64,000 bases of DNA from Xanthobacter autotrophicus Py2 (GCA_000017645.1 CP000781.1:4947501-5011500), one strand, 5' to 3'. Positions 46,060-53,908 are shown, numbered from the stretch's first letter. Numbers and translations: made by a program. Notes: generated by a model not told the origin, from the sequence alone.

Positions 46060-47432
46060 CAGAGGCCTCCTCGCAGGCGGGGCAGGTGATGAGGCCGGAC
46101 GCGATCGTCGCCGGCGGGCCGCCAGAAGCCGTCGCCGCCCATGCCGCCGGCGGCATCGGGCCGGCGCGCCGCCGGGCGATAGCCGTATTCCATGGGATCG
46201 GACGCGGCATGGATGCCGAGAAACGCCGCCCAGGTGCGGTCGGCATGATCGTCGTCGCGCTCGGCCACGAAGCGCGGCGCGCCGGTGGCGGAGGTCACCT
46301 TGCGCAGCTTGTGCAGGTCCGAGCGCAGGGCGACGTCGCCCTCGGAGATGCGCACGGTGCGGTCCTCGAACCGCTCCTTGCCGGCGGTGGCCAGCACGAG
46401 CTTGCTTGGGCCGGTGAAGAGCACGCCCTCGACGCGGGAGCCCCAGCGGCGCTGGGCATCCTCCACCACCTTCTCACCCATGCCGGTCTGGTCGATGCAG
46501 GCCCGGCCGACGCGATAGCGCACCATGATGTCGTCGAAGGCATCGTCCATCTCGGCGAAGGTGGCGCGCTTCTGCTCGATCCGCTCGCGCTCCCAGAGCA
46601 CGTCGCCCACCTGTTCCCAGACCCAGATGACGTGCAGGTCCTGCCGCCGGCCGATGTCCCGCCCGACGAAGCACACGCCGCCCTGGTAGAGGGCGGGGTC
46701 GCCGGCGCGCTCATCCTCGCAGGAGGAGATGAGGTCGTAGGACAGCCAGGCGCTGGCCTCGTCGAGCCACTTCAGCTCGTATTCCTGCGCCCAGAGATCA
46801 TCGTCGGCGAGGCCGGCCCGCAGCTCATCGATGTCGCGCGGCAAGCCGTCGGCCACCGCCTGGTAGATGTCCACCACGTGGCGCGACCACACCTCGTCGG
46901 CGGCGGTCATGATCTCGTAGAACTTGTTGCCCTTGCCGTTCGGGGTCGAGGTGACCCGGAGCCGGAGACCGTTCTTGGATATGACCGGGAACAGGGCACC
47001 CCAGATCGCCTTCGAATCCTTGTGGATGGCGAACTCGTCGAGGAAGACGTTGGCCGAGAAGCCGCGCGCCGTGTCGGGGTTGGCCGGCAGCGCGGTGATG
47101 CGGGAGCCGTGCGGCAAGGTGACTTCGAGGGCCTTGTGGGATCCCTCGTCGCCCTGCCAGTCGTACTCTGCCGTCTTGAAGCCGAGCTGGTAGGCGGCAG
47201 CGTGGCGCTTGATACCCTCTTCCATCGCCTCGCGCGCCTGGCGCTCGCCGCGGGACAGGATGACCCAGCGTTCGCGGCGGGTCTTCACCGCGGCCTTAAA
47301 GCAGTCGTCGACGATTTCCAGTGTGGTCGTGAACGTCTTGCCGCTCTGGCGGGAGAACATCCCGGCCTTGAACCGGCTGCCGTCAAGCAGCCATTTGCGC
47401 TGGTAGGCATGGAGCGGGACGGCGGGCGTCAT
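46059..47432 (-). CDS. Terminase large subunit (Mu gp28-like)
   Basis: 457 residues. ATPase domain: Walker A variant FSRQSGKT (26-33), Walker B NVFLDEF with D132/E133, coupling motif TSTPNGKGN. Nuclease domain with D259 in VGRDIGR and D314 in CIDQTGMG. It translocates DNA into the head and cuts it, by the headful mechanism in Mu. The extreme C-terminus is Gly/Arg/Pro-rich. Confidence 0.95.
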   Translation of the reverse strand: MTPAVPLHAYQRKWLLDGSRFKAGMFSRQSGKTFTTTLEIVDDCFKAAVKTRRERWVILSRGERQAREAMEEGIKRHAAAYQLGFKTAEYDWQGDEGSHKALEVTLPHGSRITALPANPDTARGFSANVFLDEFAIHKDSKAIWGALFPVISKNGLRLRVTSTPNGKGNKFYEIMTAADEVWSRHVVDIYQAVADGLPRDIDELRAGLADDDLWAQEYELKWLDEASAWLSYDLISSCEDERAGDPALYQGGVCFVGRDIGRRQDLHVIWVWEQVGDVLWERERIEQKRATFAEMDDAFDDIMVRYRVGRACIDQTGMGEKVVEDAQRRWGSRVEGVLFTGPSKLVLATAGKERFEDRTVRISEGDVALRSDLHKLRKVTSATGAPRFVAERDDDHADRTWAAFLGIHAASDPMEYGYRPAARRPDAAGGMGGDGFWRPAGDDRVRPHHLPRLRGGL

Positions 47433-48010
47433 TTCTCGTAGATCCCATAGATGTCCTCGCGGATTTTCCGCAGCAGCTCTTCGCCGCTCATGGCATGGCC
47501 GCCGGCCTCCGCTGCACCAACGGCCGCCTCGGCGGTCTTGAGCACTTCCTCTTTGGCGAGCTTTCGGATCGCGGCGGTGCGGGCCACGTCGTCTTTCGCG
47601 GCCTTGCCCAGATGATCTAGGGCCTTGGCGAGCTGCATCACCTCGCCGGCCGACATGTCGATGTTGCCGTCGCCGGTCATCATCGCGTCCAGCGCCGTCT
47701 GCTGCACGCGGGTGAGGATGGCGTGCAGCATGGCGATGTTGCCGCGGGTGACGCGGCTGTCGTCGACCTCGCCCAGTTCCTTGACCATGGCCTCGGCGAC
47801 GACGCGCTGCCGGTCCACCATCTCCTTCGTGCGCTCCGCCTCCTGCATGTGGCGGTGCAGGGCCGAGCGCGAGGGGATCGGCACCGCGAGGCTGTCCATC
47901 TCGCGCAGCTTGGCGACGATCTGGTCATAGGTCGCGCCCTGCTCCCGCAGGCGCATGAGCCAGTCCTTGACCTCCTGGGGGAGCACGTCGACCGAGGACC
48001 GTTTGCCCAT
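47429..48010 (-). CDS. Terminase small subunit, DUF3486 (Mu gp27-like)
   Basis: 193 residues. It has the N-terminal DNA-binding region typical of DUF3486 (KRSSVDVLPQEVKDWLMRL, a YDQIVAKLREM helix, then IPSRSALHRHMQ). Long helices follow (about 55-150), with a C-terminal part ending IREDIYGIYEK that should contact the large subunit. ATGA overlap with the large subunit start. Confidence 0.9.
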   Translation of the reverse strand: MGKRSSVDVLPQEVKDWLMRLREQGATYDQIVAKLREMDSLAVPIPSRSALHRHMQEAERTKEMVDRQRVVAEAMVKELGEVDDSRVTRGNIAMLHAILTRVQQTALDAMMTGDGNIDMSAGEVMQLAKALDHLGKAAKDDVARTAAIRKLAKEEVLKTAEAAVGAAEAGGHAMSGEELLRKIREDIYGIYEK

Positions 48011-48011
48011 C

Positions 48012-48317
48012 TCAGTAGCTCGGCAGCTTGTCGGCGACAGCGGGATGCGCCCGCCCGCGCGCCACGTCGAGGCCGAGGCCGGTGAGCGTCACCCAGCGCT
48101 GTGGGCCGAGCGCTGAGGGCAGGTCCTCGGTGGCGACCAGGTTGTGCTGGGCGAGGATGGTGACGTCCCCCTCGACCACGTCGCGCCAGGCCCCGTGGCG
48201 CGCCTGGCCGACCAGCGACACCAGCACGCCGAGCCCGAGGCCGTAGCCCTCGGCGGCGGCCAGATGCTCCAGGATGAGACGGCGGCGATCCTTGCCCATG
48301 GTGTCGGCGATGCTCAC
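48012..48317 (-). CDS. VpaChn25_0724-type phage protein (Mu gp26 position)
   Basis: 101 residues from a GTG overlapping the previous stop (GTGA); an ATG at 48299 is the alternative. It looks like a winged-helix protein: KDRRRLILEHLAAAEGYGL, a linker, then VVEGDVTILAQHNLVATED and WVTLTGLGLDVARGR. It fits the phage protein family found before gp27 in Mu-like phages and may regulate or assist packaging. Confidence 0.8.
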   Translation of the reverse strand: MSIADTMGKDRRRLILEHLAAAEGYGLGLGVLVSLVGQARHGAWRDVVEGDVTILAQHNLVATEDLPSALGPQRWVTLTGLGLDVARGRAHPAVADKLPSY

Positions 48318-48706
48318 GACCGGCCCTCCGAAATCTGATTCTGCAGGACCATCTCGACCGAGCGGTCCACCTTGATGAGGATGCGGTCGATGCCGCGCAC
48401 GGTTTCCGCCGTCACCGCGCCCTGCTTCTCCACTTCGCCCAGGCGCCGCTCCAGCGCGGCGATGTCGGTGCGGCTCGGCAGATGCTCGGTCACCGTCTCC
48501 AGGTGCGACAGACGGCGATCGGTATCAGACCGACGCGCCTCCACCTGAGTGGAGAGGTCATCGATCGAGGTCTTAAGACCGGCATTCGCCTTTTCGGCCT
48601 CGGCCTTGGTGGGGAACTGGCTGCGCAGATAGAGCATGCCGATGCCGATCAGGATCGGGCTGATCGCCGTCACCATCCACACCCAGTCCTTGATCAGCGC
48701 CATCAT
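48314..48706 (-). CDS. DUF2730 membrane protein (Mu gp25-like)
   Basis: 130 residues from the ATG at 48706. One N-terminal membrane helix (VWMVTAISPILIGIGMLYL) is followed by a long coiled coil (about 35-120). DUF2730 proteins lie between lysis and packaging genes in Mu-like phages; function unknown. It overlaps the o-spanin stop by a few bases. Confidence 0.85.
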   Translation of the reverse strand: MMALIKDWVWMVTAISPILIGIGMLYLRSQFPTKAEAEKANAGLKTSIDDLSTQVEARRSDTDRRLSHLETVTEHLPSRTDIAALERRLGEVEKQGAVTAETVRGIDRILIKVDRSVEMVLQNQISEGRS

Positions 48707-48987
48707 CGCCAGTTCATCCTCAGCTGCTCGTACCAAAGGATGAACCGCTGTCCGCAGCGCCCCAGCGCGGCGAGGATGCGGCGGTCGCTCTTCCAGAATT
48801 TCTCCACCTCTCCTGCATCGAGCCCGCGCTCGGGGATCTCGACGCCCTCCATGTGCAGGCAGGCGCGGATCTCCTCGGGGATCTCCGGCAGCTCGCTGGG
48901 CGGGGGCGGCGGCGGCTCAACGGATGCTGCGCAGCCGGCGAGCAGCATCAGCATCAAGGCAAGCGCGGGGGTTTTGAGGAGTGGCAT
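48703..48987 (-). CDS. Outer-membrane spanin lipoprotein (Rz1-like)
   Basis: 94 residues from the ATG at 48987 (an in-frame ATG lies five codons upstream). A signal peptide ends in the lipobox LAGC near residue 19, followed by a Pro-rich stretch (EPPPPPPSELPE) typical of o-spanins, then a short helical end. It is the outer-membrane half of the spanin pair. Its first 71 bp overlap the i-spanin gene in another frame. Confidence 0.85.
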   Translation of the reverse strand: MPLLKTPALALMLMLLAGCAASVEPPPPPPSELPEIPEEIRACLHMEGVEIPERGLDAGEVEKFWKSDRRILAALGRCGQRFILWYEQLRMNWR

Positions 48988-49264
48988 GGACGGCCTGTGC
49001 ATTGGCGTTGTCCACCTTCGCCGCCTCGGCGGCACGGGCGGCATCGGAAGCGGCGAGGGTGGCGAGCGTGTCGAGGCGGGCCTGCAGGGTGTTGCGCGCC
49101 GCCGTGACGGTGGCGAGCTGGGCGCGCAGGGCGCCGGCCTCGCACCGGGCGGTGGCCGCGGCCTCGCCGCTGTGCCGGCCCCACAGGGCGCCGCCGGCGG
49201 CGGCCACCAGCACCAAGAGCAGCGCCACGGGATCGAGCAGGAGGGTGCCGAGAGCCTTCAGCAT
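48917..49264 (-). CDS. Inner-membrane spanin (Rz-like)
   Basis: 115 residues. An N-terminal membrane helix (LLLDPVALLLVLVAAAGGALW) is followed by a periplasmic Ala-rich coiled coil (about 30-100). With the overlapping lipoprotein gene it forms a two-component spanin that fuses inner and outer membranes at lysis. It starts within the end of the Tad2-like gene (TGATG). Confidence 0.85.
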   Translation of the reverse strand: MLKALGTLLLDPVALLLVLVAAAGGALWGRHSGEAAATARCEAGALRAQLATVTAARNTLQARLDTLATLAASDAARAAEAAKVDNANAQAVHATPQNPRACLDADAARRLRSIR

Positions 49265-49545
49265 CAGAACCGCCCCCGCTCGCTGGCCAGCAGCTCGGAT
49301 GCCGGAACGCACCGCCAGTCGGTGGCGAGGATGTCCGCGCCGGAGAGGCGATACGCGCGGTGGAGGATGGGCGGACCCCACCACACGCCGAGGAGCTGGC
49401 GCTCCGGGCCGATGTGGATGTAGGCCGGCGGCAGCAGCTCGGCCGGGCCGCAGGCGTCGGCCCAGCTGCGGCGCGCCACCACGTGGCCCTCACGCAGGAT
49501 GATCAACGCGACCTCGAAATCGCGATCGGGAGAGCGCTCACGCAT
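49264..49545 (-). CDS. DUF2829 / Tad2-like protein
   Basis: 93 residues from the ATG at 49545 (GGTGAG eight bases upstream); a GTG at 49554 is possible. It matches the DUF2829 pattern: FEVALIILREGHVVARRSW at the front, a YIHIG strand, and SGADILATDW near the end, where the family has (Q/A)-D-x-L-A-x-D-W. Members of this family include Tad2, which sequesters Thoeris signal molecules. It sits between endolysin and spanin genes. The assignment is by pattern recognition only. Confidence 0.72.
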   Translation of the reverse strand: MRERSPDRDFEVALIILREGHVVARRSWADACGPAELLPPAYIHIGPERQLLGVWWGPPILHRAYRLSGADILATDWRCVPASELLASERGRF

Positions 49546-50734
49546 GACGGCCACTCACCTGGTCGGAGACGCGGCGCTTGATCACGGCGCCGAACTGGCG
49601 CCAGAGGACAAACCCGACGATGAGCGCGCCGATCCACCAGTGCGACGTCGCCCAGCCGATCAGCTCGCGCGCGCCATCCACCAGCGGGCGCACGGCCTGC
49701 ACCTGATCGACTGCCGACTGCGCCTGGTCGAGCAACCCCGCATCGCCCGCCTCCTTGGCGCCGCCGGCGAGCCCGAGGCCCACGATGGTCTTGACGATGC
49801 CGCGCCCCTTATCGGCGATGGCAACCGTCTGAGATCCGGCGGCGCGCAGGTCATCCGCGCTGGTGGCGGCGCGGGCATCGGAGACGGCGCGGGGCGTCGC
49901 CTCGGCGAGGGCCTGCCGGGTGGCGTCGTCATAGTCGCCGGTGGTGGGCAGGCCCTCGAAGGCCTGAAACGCACTGACCGCGCCCGTGGTGTCCGGCCCC
50001 CATTTGCCGTCCACGAGGCCGATCTTGGGATAGCCGAGGTCGATGAGTTGCTGCTGGACGGCCTCGATCTCGCGCTTCGTCAGACGGGTGTGCTGCGGCA
50101 GCGGATTGGCCGTGCCGGCGCCGGCGGCGGCAAGCCAGCGCTCCCAGCGGCGGAAGGCGCCGGCGAGCTTGGTGTCGTACTGGTTCTTGGCGTAGCCGGG
50201 GCCATTGTAGCGGATGGCGAAGCCGACCCAGTCCTGCCGCTGCAGCTCGTCGACGAGGCCCTTCTTCCGGATCTCCGCGAGCATCATGTCGATCTGGACG
50301 GCGATGCCGCCGGCGGTCATCTTCGCCACCATGTCGGTGGCCGTGCCGTAGCCCAGCTCCTCGGCGAGGAAGCCCATGGTCTGGCCAAGGCCCCAGCTGC
50401 AGGAGCGGTTGGCCGGCTCCTCTTCGATCGCGCGTGCCTTCGCGAGGAGCGCGAGGCGGTTTCGCGATGGGCCCTGATCCTTGTACTGGGTTTTGGGCGA
50501 CCATTCGGCGATGGCGAGACCGGCCTCGACGGCGGCGGCCAGCTTCTTCTTCCAGCCGGCCTTCAGCTCCCGATAAAACACATGGCGCTCGAAGAGGAGG
50601 CGCGGGGTGCGCCCATCGATCTCCAGCGCGGTGCCGCCGCTCTCCACCTCGACGACGGCGAGCAATGCGGCCGGCGGGATGCTCGCGCCCTGGGCGGCAG
50701 CGACGACGGCGTCGATGATGTCTTGGGAGAGCAT
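49538..50734 (-). CDS. Endolysin: N-acetylmuramidase (DUF3380) with PG-binding domain
   Basis: 398 residues. The N-terminal muramidase domain (about 1-190) starts PPAALLAVVEVESGG, where E29 region is the likely catalytic glutamate, and contains SCSWGLGQTMGF and IRYNGPGYAKNQYD. A PG_binding_1 domain (about 215-280) reads TKREIEAVQQQLIDLGYP. A hydrophobic helix near residues 362-384 (WWIGALIVGFVLW) precedes a basic tail. No separate holin gene is evident nearby. Confidence 0.9.
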   Translation of the reverse strand: MLSQDIIDAVVAAAQGASIPPAALLAVVEVESGGTALEIDGRTPRLLFERHVFYRELKAGWKKKLAAAVEAGLAIAEWSPKTQYKDQGPSRNRLALLAKARAIEEEPANRSCSWGLGQTMGFLAEELGYGTATDMVAKMTAGGIAVQIDMMLAEIRKKGLVDELQRQDWVGFAIRYNGPGYAKNQYDTKLAGAFRRWERWLAAAGAGTANPLPQHTRLTKREIEAVQQQLIDLGYPKIGLVDGKWGPDTTGAVSAFQAFEGLPTTGDYDDATRQALAEATPRAVSDARAATSADDLRAAGSQTVAIADKGRGIVKTIVGLGLAGGAKEAGDAGLLDQAQSAVDQVQAVRPLVDGARELIGWATSHWWIGALIVGFVLWRQFGAVIKRRVSDQVSGRHA

Positions 50735-50745
50735 AGTGCGGCCTC

Positions 50746-50765
50746 AGTCCGGATAGATCCGGACT
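50746..50765. promoter_or_regulatory. Perfect 9-bp dyad ahead of the lysis/late genes
   Basis: AGTCCGGAT-AG-ATCCGGACT, perfect arms of 9 bp with a 2-bp spacer, in the 77-bp gap between mor and the endolysin gene, 12 bp upstream of its ATG at 50734. The Shine-Dalgarno (GAGG) follows immediately. In Mu, Mor and C bind dyads at the middle and late promoters, so this is a candidate activator site. It is not seen elsewhere by eye. Confidence 0.6.
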
Positions 50766-50811
50766 GTGCCGCGTTGCGGTATGTGGAAGGAATGCGGACG
50801 CCTGACCTCTG

Positions 50812-51177
50812 TCAGAACTGGAAGAAGTCGAGCTGCTGCTCTACTTCGGCGGCTCGCCCGAGAAACCGCCTAACGGTGCGCTCGGTGCAGCCAGTGGCAC
50901 GAGCGATTTGCGCATGGGACATCCCGCGGCCACGATACACGAGGATGCGCCATTGCCGCGCCCCCGGCACCTCAATTTGCTCGCGACCATAGCGCTCTGA
51001 CAAACAGCGCGCAGCGTCCCCTCCGACCACTGCCCAAAGCTCGCTGTCGGGTCCAGACCATTTGGGGAGATAAAGGCGCGTGCCGCCCCACCGTTCCACC
51101 AGGGCAAGCGTCGCCTCTGGCCCGATCAAGGCCACAAGATGCGCAACCTCGCGGGTGGGTGGCGGCAGCTCGCTCAT
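50812..51177 (-). CDS. mor: Mor-family transcription activator
   Basis: 121 residues. The N-terminal half contains IGPEATLALVERWGGTRLYLPK, the Mor/gp16-like dimerisation motif, and the C-terminal half has a helix-turn-helix: GMSHAQIARATGCTERTVRRFL. In Mu, Mor activates the middle promoter. Here it is the last gene of the early operon, just upstream of the late genes and the dyad at 50746. ATGA overlap with the upstream gene. Confidence 0.88.
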   Translation of the reverse strand: MSELPPPTREVAHLVALIGPEATLALVERWGGTRLYLPKWSGPDSELWAVVGGDAARCLSERYGREQIEVPGARQWRILVYRGRGMSHAQIARATGCTERTVRRFLGRAAEVEQQLDFFQF

Positions 51178-51440
51178 GGCCGCTCCGGCCCCGGCACATA
51201 GTTGCAGGTGTAGACGATGGAGGTGGTGTTCGGCCCGTCGTGGCGAGACCACTCAAACCGCGCGGTGAAGCTGCCGTCCCGGCGCATCCAGAGGCGCGGC
51301 GTGCGCAGCGACATTCCGCAGTCGGTGCAGCGCGCATGATAGCGCTGCAGCTCGGGGTCACCGGCGAGCAGCGTCTCGAAAGGGATGGTGACCGCGTGGC
51401 GGCGGGGCCGCCGGCAGGAGGGTGAGCGACGGCGGGCCAT
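51174..51440 (-). CDS. Small cysteine-containing phage protein
   Basis: 88 residues with a basic start (MARRRSPSCRRPRR), a C-x2-C pair (CTDCGMS) and another Cys near the end (YTCNYVPG), and a Trp/Phe-rich beta stretch (GSFTARFEW). It could be a zinc-binding protein. It lies between gemA and mor with one-base overlap at each end. No function is known. Confidence 0.72.
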   Translation of the reverse strand: MARRRSPSCRRPRRHAVTIPFETLLAGDPELQRYHARCTDCGMSLRTPRLWMRRDGSFTARFEWSRHDGPNTTSIVYTCNYVPGPERP

Positions 51441-52117
51441 CACTTTGCTCCCGTCTTGCGGCTGAGGGCCTTGCGCAGCTGGCGGCCGAGATCGGAGGAG
51501 ATCTCGTCGAGCCCGCGCTCGTCGGCCGCGTCCAGGGCGGCGCGGGTCGGGGCCGCGTGCTCGCCCAGCTCGGCCAGGCGTTTCACCTGGGCGCGGATCA
51601 CCGCCAGCTTGCGCCAGCGCGGCAGGGTGTAGCCCCACTTGGTGAGGGTGGTGGCGGGCACGTCCCACGTGATGTCGGACCGGCCGAGCCACCCCTTGAG
51701 CGCCTCGATCACCTTGCGGGCGTCTTTGCCGTCATGGACCCAGTTGAGCGAGGCGATGCCCGTCTGCCGCTCGACAAAGGCGACGAGGGCGCGGTCGGTG
51801 CGGTCTCTGACGAGGCCGAGATTGTAGCAGGCGAGCCAGAGCGCGCGGCACACACCGACATAGGTGCCCTCCAGCCGCAGGGCGCCTTCAGCCGCGGGCT
51901 TTGCGGGCGCAGCAGCCGCCGGCGCGGCGGGATTGGTCCAGGCCTTCAGCCGGTCCAGCACACGGCCGGCCTGGGCGACGGACAGGCCCTTGGCGGAGCG
52001 CTGGCCGGTCTCGGCCTGGAGCACGTTGCGATAGCTGTCGTCGTCCAGGCCCATTCGGGCCTTGAGCGCATGGATGGCGCCGATCTGCTTGGAGGAGGCG
52101 GGGGCGGCGGCGATCAT
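51440..52117 (-). CDS. gemA: GemA / gp16 family regulatory protein
   Basis: 225 residues. The N-terminal domain (about 1-60) has QIGAIHALKARMGLDDDSYRNVL and GLSVAQAGRVLDRLKAW, the gp16/GemA hallmark. An Ala/Pro linker follows, then a C-terminal domain with CYNLGLVRDRTDRALVAFVERQTGI. In Mu, GemA affects host gene expression and DNA gyrase. It overlaps the upstream gene (ATGA) and mor's partner gene. Confidence 0.9.
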   Translation of the reverse strand: MIAAAPASSKQIGAIHALKARMGLDDDSYRNVLQAETGQRSAKGLSVAQAGRVLDRLKAWTNPAAPAAAAPAKPAAEGALRLEGTYVGVCRALWLACYNLGLVRDRTDRALVAFVERQTGIASLNWVHDGKDARKVIEALKGWLGRSDITWDVPATTLTKWGYTLPRWRKLAVIRAQVKRLAELGEHAAPTRAALDAADERGLDEISSDLGRQLRKALSRKTGAK

Positions 52118-52455
52118 GCGATACCCCCATGACGCTCGACGGCCTCGCACCGGCACTGTGCCCAGTTGCGATCCATCAGGTCGAAGAGGCGCTGGCGGAT
52201 CATCTCCCACTGATCCTGACGCTCTGGGGTCATGTACGAGCGGCCTTGCTCATGCGCGACAACCTCCCGCTCGAACCTGGTCAGCAGTCGGCGCTGGCGC
52301 CGGCCGAGCTGACGGTAGCGTGCGCGCGTCGCCATGCTGATCCGCCGCCAGCACTTGCCGCAGATGATCTGGGTGCATTCGGGGTGCCGCTCTTGCGACG
52401 CGGTGCGTCGGCAGAAAGGCACACAGCAAGGGATGCGGTTGAGGGCGGCGATCAT
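52114..52455 (-). CDS. Cys-rich putative zinc-finger phage protein
   Basis: 113 residues with IPCCVPFCRR and C-TQIICGKCW (two C-x2-C-like pairs) in the first 36 residues, then a long basic helix (ARYRQLGRRQRRLLTRFERE). Probably a DNA- or RNA-binding protein of the early cassette. A family match to HNH-associated zinc ribbons is possible but not certain. ATGA overlaps on both sides. Confidence 0.75.
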   Translation of the reverse strand: MIAALNRIPCCVPFCRRTASQERHPECTQIICGKCWRRISMATRARYRQLGRRQRRLLTRFEREVVAHEQGRSYMTPERQDQWEMIRQRLFDLMDRNWAQCRCEAVERHGGIA

Positions 52456-52718
52456 TCGCCACCCCTGTAGGTGAGAAGCCGAGGCGCCGGGGCGAGCTTC
52501 TTTGCCTCGGCGCGCGCCGGCTTCACGGCTGCTTTCGCCGCTGCATCCTGGTCGCGCTGGATCTCGGCCAGCTCCTGCAGGATGTAGCCGAGCCGGCTGG
52601 GATCGAGCACCTCGATCTCGATCTTCACGACGGCGCCGCCCTTCGCACGGGTCGCCGCCGCATACGTCTTCAGGCGGGCTTCGTCCGCGCGCCAATGGAT
52701 GCCGGCATAGTCCCTCAC
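52452..52718 (-). CDS. Early-cassette protein of unknown function
   Basis: 88 residues, helical, with a Lys/Ala-rich C-terminus (AAAKAAVKPARAEAKK). The N-terminal half has WRADEARLKTYAAATRAKGG. No family is recognised. Coupled to both neighbours by ATGA. Confidence 0.7.
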   Translation of the reverse strand: MRDYAGIHWRADEARLKTYAAATRAKGGAVVKIEIEVLDPSRLGYILQELAEIQRDQDAAAKAAVKPARAEAKKLAPAPRLLTYRGGE

Positions 52719-53098
52719 GGCCGATCCTCCATCAAAGCCGCGCGGTCACACTCTTCGCACGCCCAAGGCCACCGGATGCCGTGCTCGCACACGTGGGCGC
52801 GGGCCTCCGCTTCGAGCTTCGTGATCCGGAGATTGGCGGCGATCAGCCAGTTCTGCATGGCCATAGCCGACCCCATGGTGCTGCCGGAAACAACGCCCGC
52901 GAGCCTCAGCGTCGTGCCGTTGCCCTGCGAGCGCCACCGTGCCCCCTCGCTGGCCGCCAGTTCATTGAGGGCCGTCTCGCTTGCCTGCCTGTGACGCTGA
53001 TAGCTGTCGAGCACGCCGACCTTGATTGCCGGGAGGGCGTTGAGCTTCGCGCCGACGAGGTCGACGAGGCGGTGAAGCTTGTCGATATCGGGTGTCAT
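52715..53098 (-). CDS. Early-cassette protein with C-terminal zinc-finger-like motif
   Basis: 127 residues. The N-terminal 100 are helical with a central Ser/Gly stretch; the C-terminus has HVCEHGIRWPWACEECDRA, i.e. C-x-x-H...C-x-x-C, a likely zinc site. Function unknown. It is the fifth gene in a chain of ATGA-coupled small genes. Confidence 0.72.
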   Translation of the reverse strand: MTPDIDKLHRLVDLVGAKLNALPAIKVGVLDSYQRHRQASETALNELAASEGARWRSQGNGTTLRLAGVVSGSTMGSAMAMQNWLIAANLRITKLEAEARAHVCEHGIRWPWACEECDRAALMEDRP

Positions 53099-53241
53099 GA
53101 CCGTTCTCCCAAAAGGGTTTCGATGGGGGCCGCCGGCACCGGGCATTCGGCCGGGAAGGCGAGGCGCAGCAGCTCCGGCACGCACATGACGGCGCCGGCC
53201 AGCAGCAGGAGGGCGAAGAACAGCAGGTCGTGCCGGCTCAT
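53095..53241 (-). CDS. Small single-pass membrane protein
   Basis: 48 residues: MSRHD, then a strong hydrophobic helix (LLFFALLLLAGAVMCVPELL) and a short tail. ATGA overlap with the DnaA-like gene upstream and with the next gene downstream. In phage early operons such proteins may target membranes; role unknown. Confidence 0.6.
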   Translation of the reverse strand: MSRHDLLFFALLLLAGAVMCVPELLRLAFPAECPVPAAPIETLLGERS

Positions 53242-53648
53242 ACCGGACCTCCCGCGCGGATCGTCTGTTCCAGCGCCCCCAGCTCGGCCGCGAACGTGGG
53301 GTCGATGGAGAGCCGCCGGGCGACCGTGCGCTCGGCGTTGAGCACCGTGGTGCGGTGGCGGCCGAACGCTTCGCCGACCACCTCGGAATTGATGCGGGTG
53401 CAGCGGCGGCACAGCGCCATCGCCACCAGGCGCGGGCGCTGGTACTTGGGCAGCTTGCTGCGGGAGAGCATCGCCCGCTGGGGGATGCCGTAGCGCTCCG
53501 CCACCACCCGCAGGATGGTGGCGACGCGCGAGGGTGGCGTCTGCGCCGGCTGCGCATACTGGCGCCGCCGGGAAGGCTTCGGCCGCTCCGCCGGCAGCGC
53601 CGTGGGCGGCCCCGGCTGGGGCGGCATGGGCGGGAGGAAGCAGGTCAT
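53238..53648 (-). CDS. DnaA domain IV-like DNA-binding protein
   Basis: 136 residues. After a Pro-rich N-terminus (about 1-40), residues 45-125 match the DnaA C-terminal DNA-binding domain: VAERYGIPQRAMLSRSK, PRLVAMALCRRCTR, then EVVGEAFGRHRTTVLNAERTV, where DnaA has G-R-D-H-T-T-V-x-x-A. No AAA+ domain is present. It would bind DnaA-box-like DNA or compete with host DnaA (inference). Confidence 0.8.
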   Translation of the reverse strand: MTCFLPPMPPQPGPPTALPAERPKPSRRRQYAQPAQTPPSRVATILRVVAERYGIPQRAMLSRSKLPKYQRPRLVAMALCRRCTRINSEVVGEAFGRHRTTVLNAERTVARRLSIDPTFAAELGALEQTIRAGGPV

Positions 53649-53908
53649 GCCAGCACCTCTTCGGCGAGGGCGGAGATGACGCGGCGGCGGAACGCCAGCA
53701 GCGCATCCAGCGCGTCGGCGTCGCAGGTGGCTTCGGGGATGCCGGGCACCAGCAGGGTTTCCCCATCATAGGCGTGGCGGGCCAGGACCTCGACCACATC
53801 GTGCAGCCGCCCCTGATCGTGATCGTCCGCGATGTGGAGGGTGTTTGCCGGCATGCGGTGACCGAAGCCGATGACGCCGGCGCGGTTCGCGAAGACGAAG
53901 AAGGTCAT
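53645..53908 (-). CDS. Conserved early-cassette protein
   Basis: 87 residues with a beta-rich start (FFVFANRAGVIGFGHRMP), HIADDHDQGRLHDVVEVLARHAYD and LLVPGIPEA. Similar proteins occur in other alphaproteobacterial Mu-like phages, from memory. Function unknown. ATGA overlaps on both sides. Confidence 0.7.
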   Translation of the reverse strand: MTFFVFANRAGVIGFGHRMPANTLHIADDHDQGRLHDVVEVLARHAYDGETLLVPGIPEATCDADALDALLAFRRRVISALAEEVLA

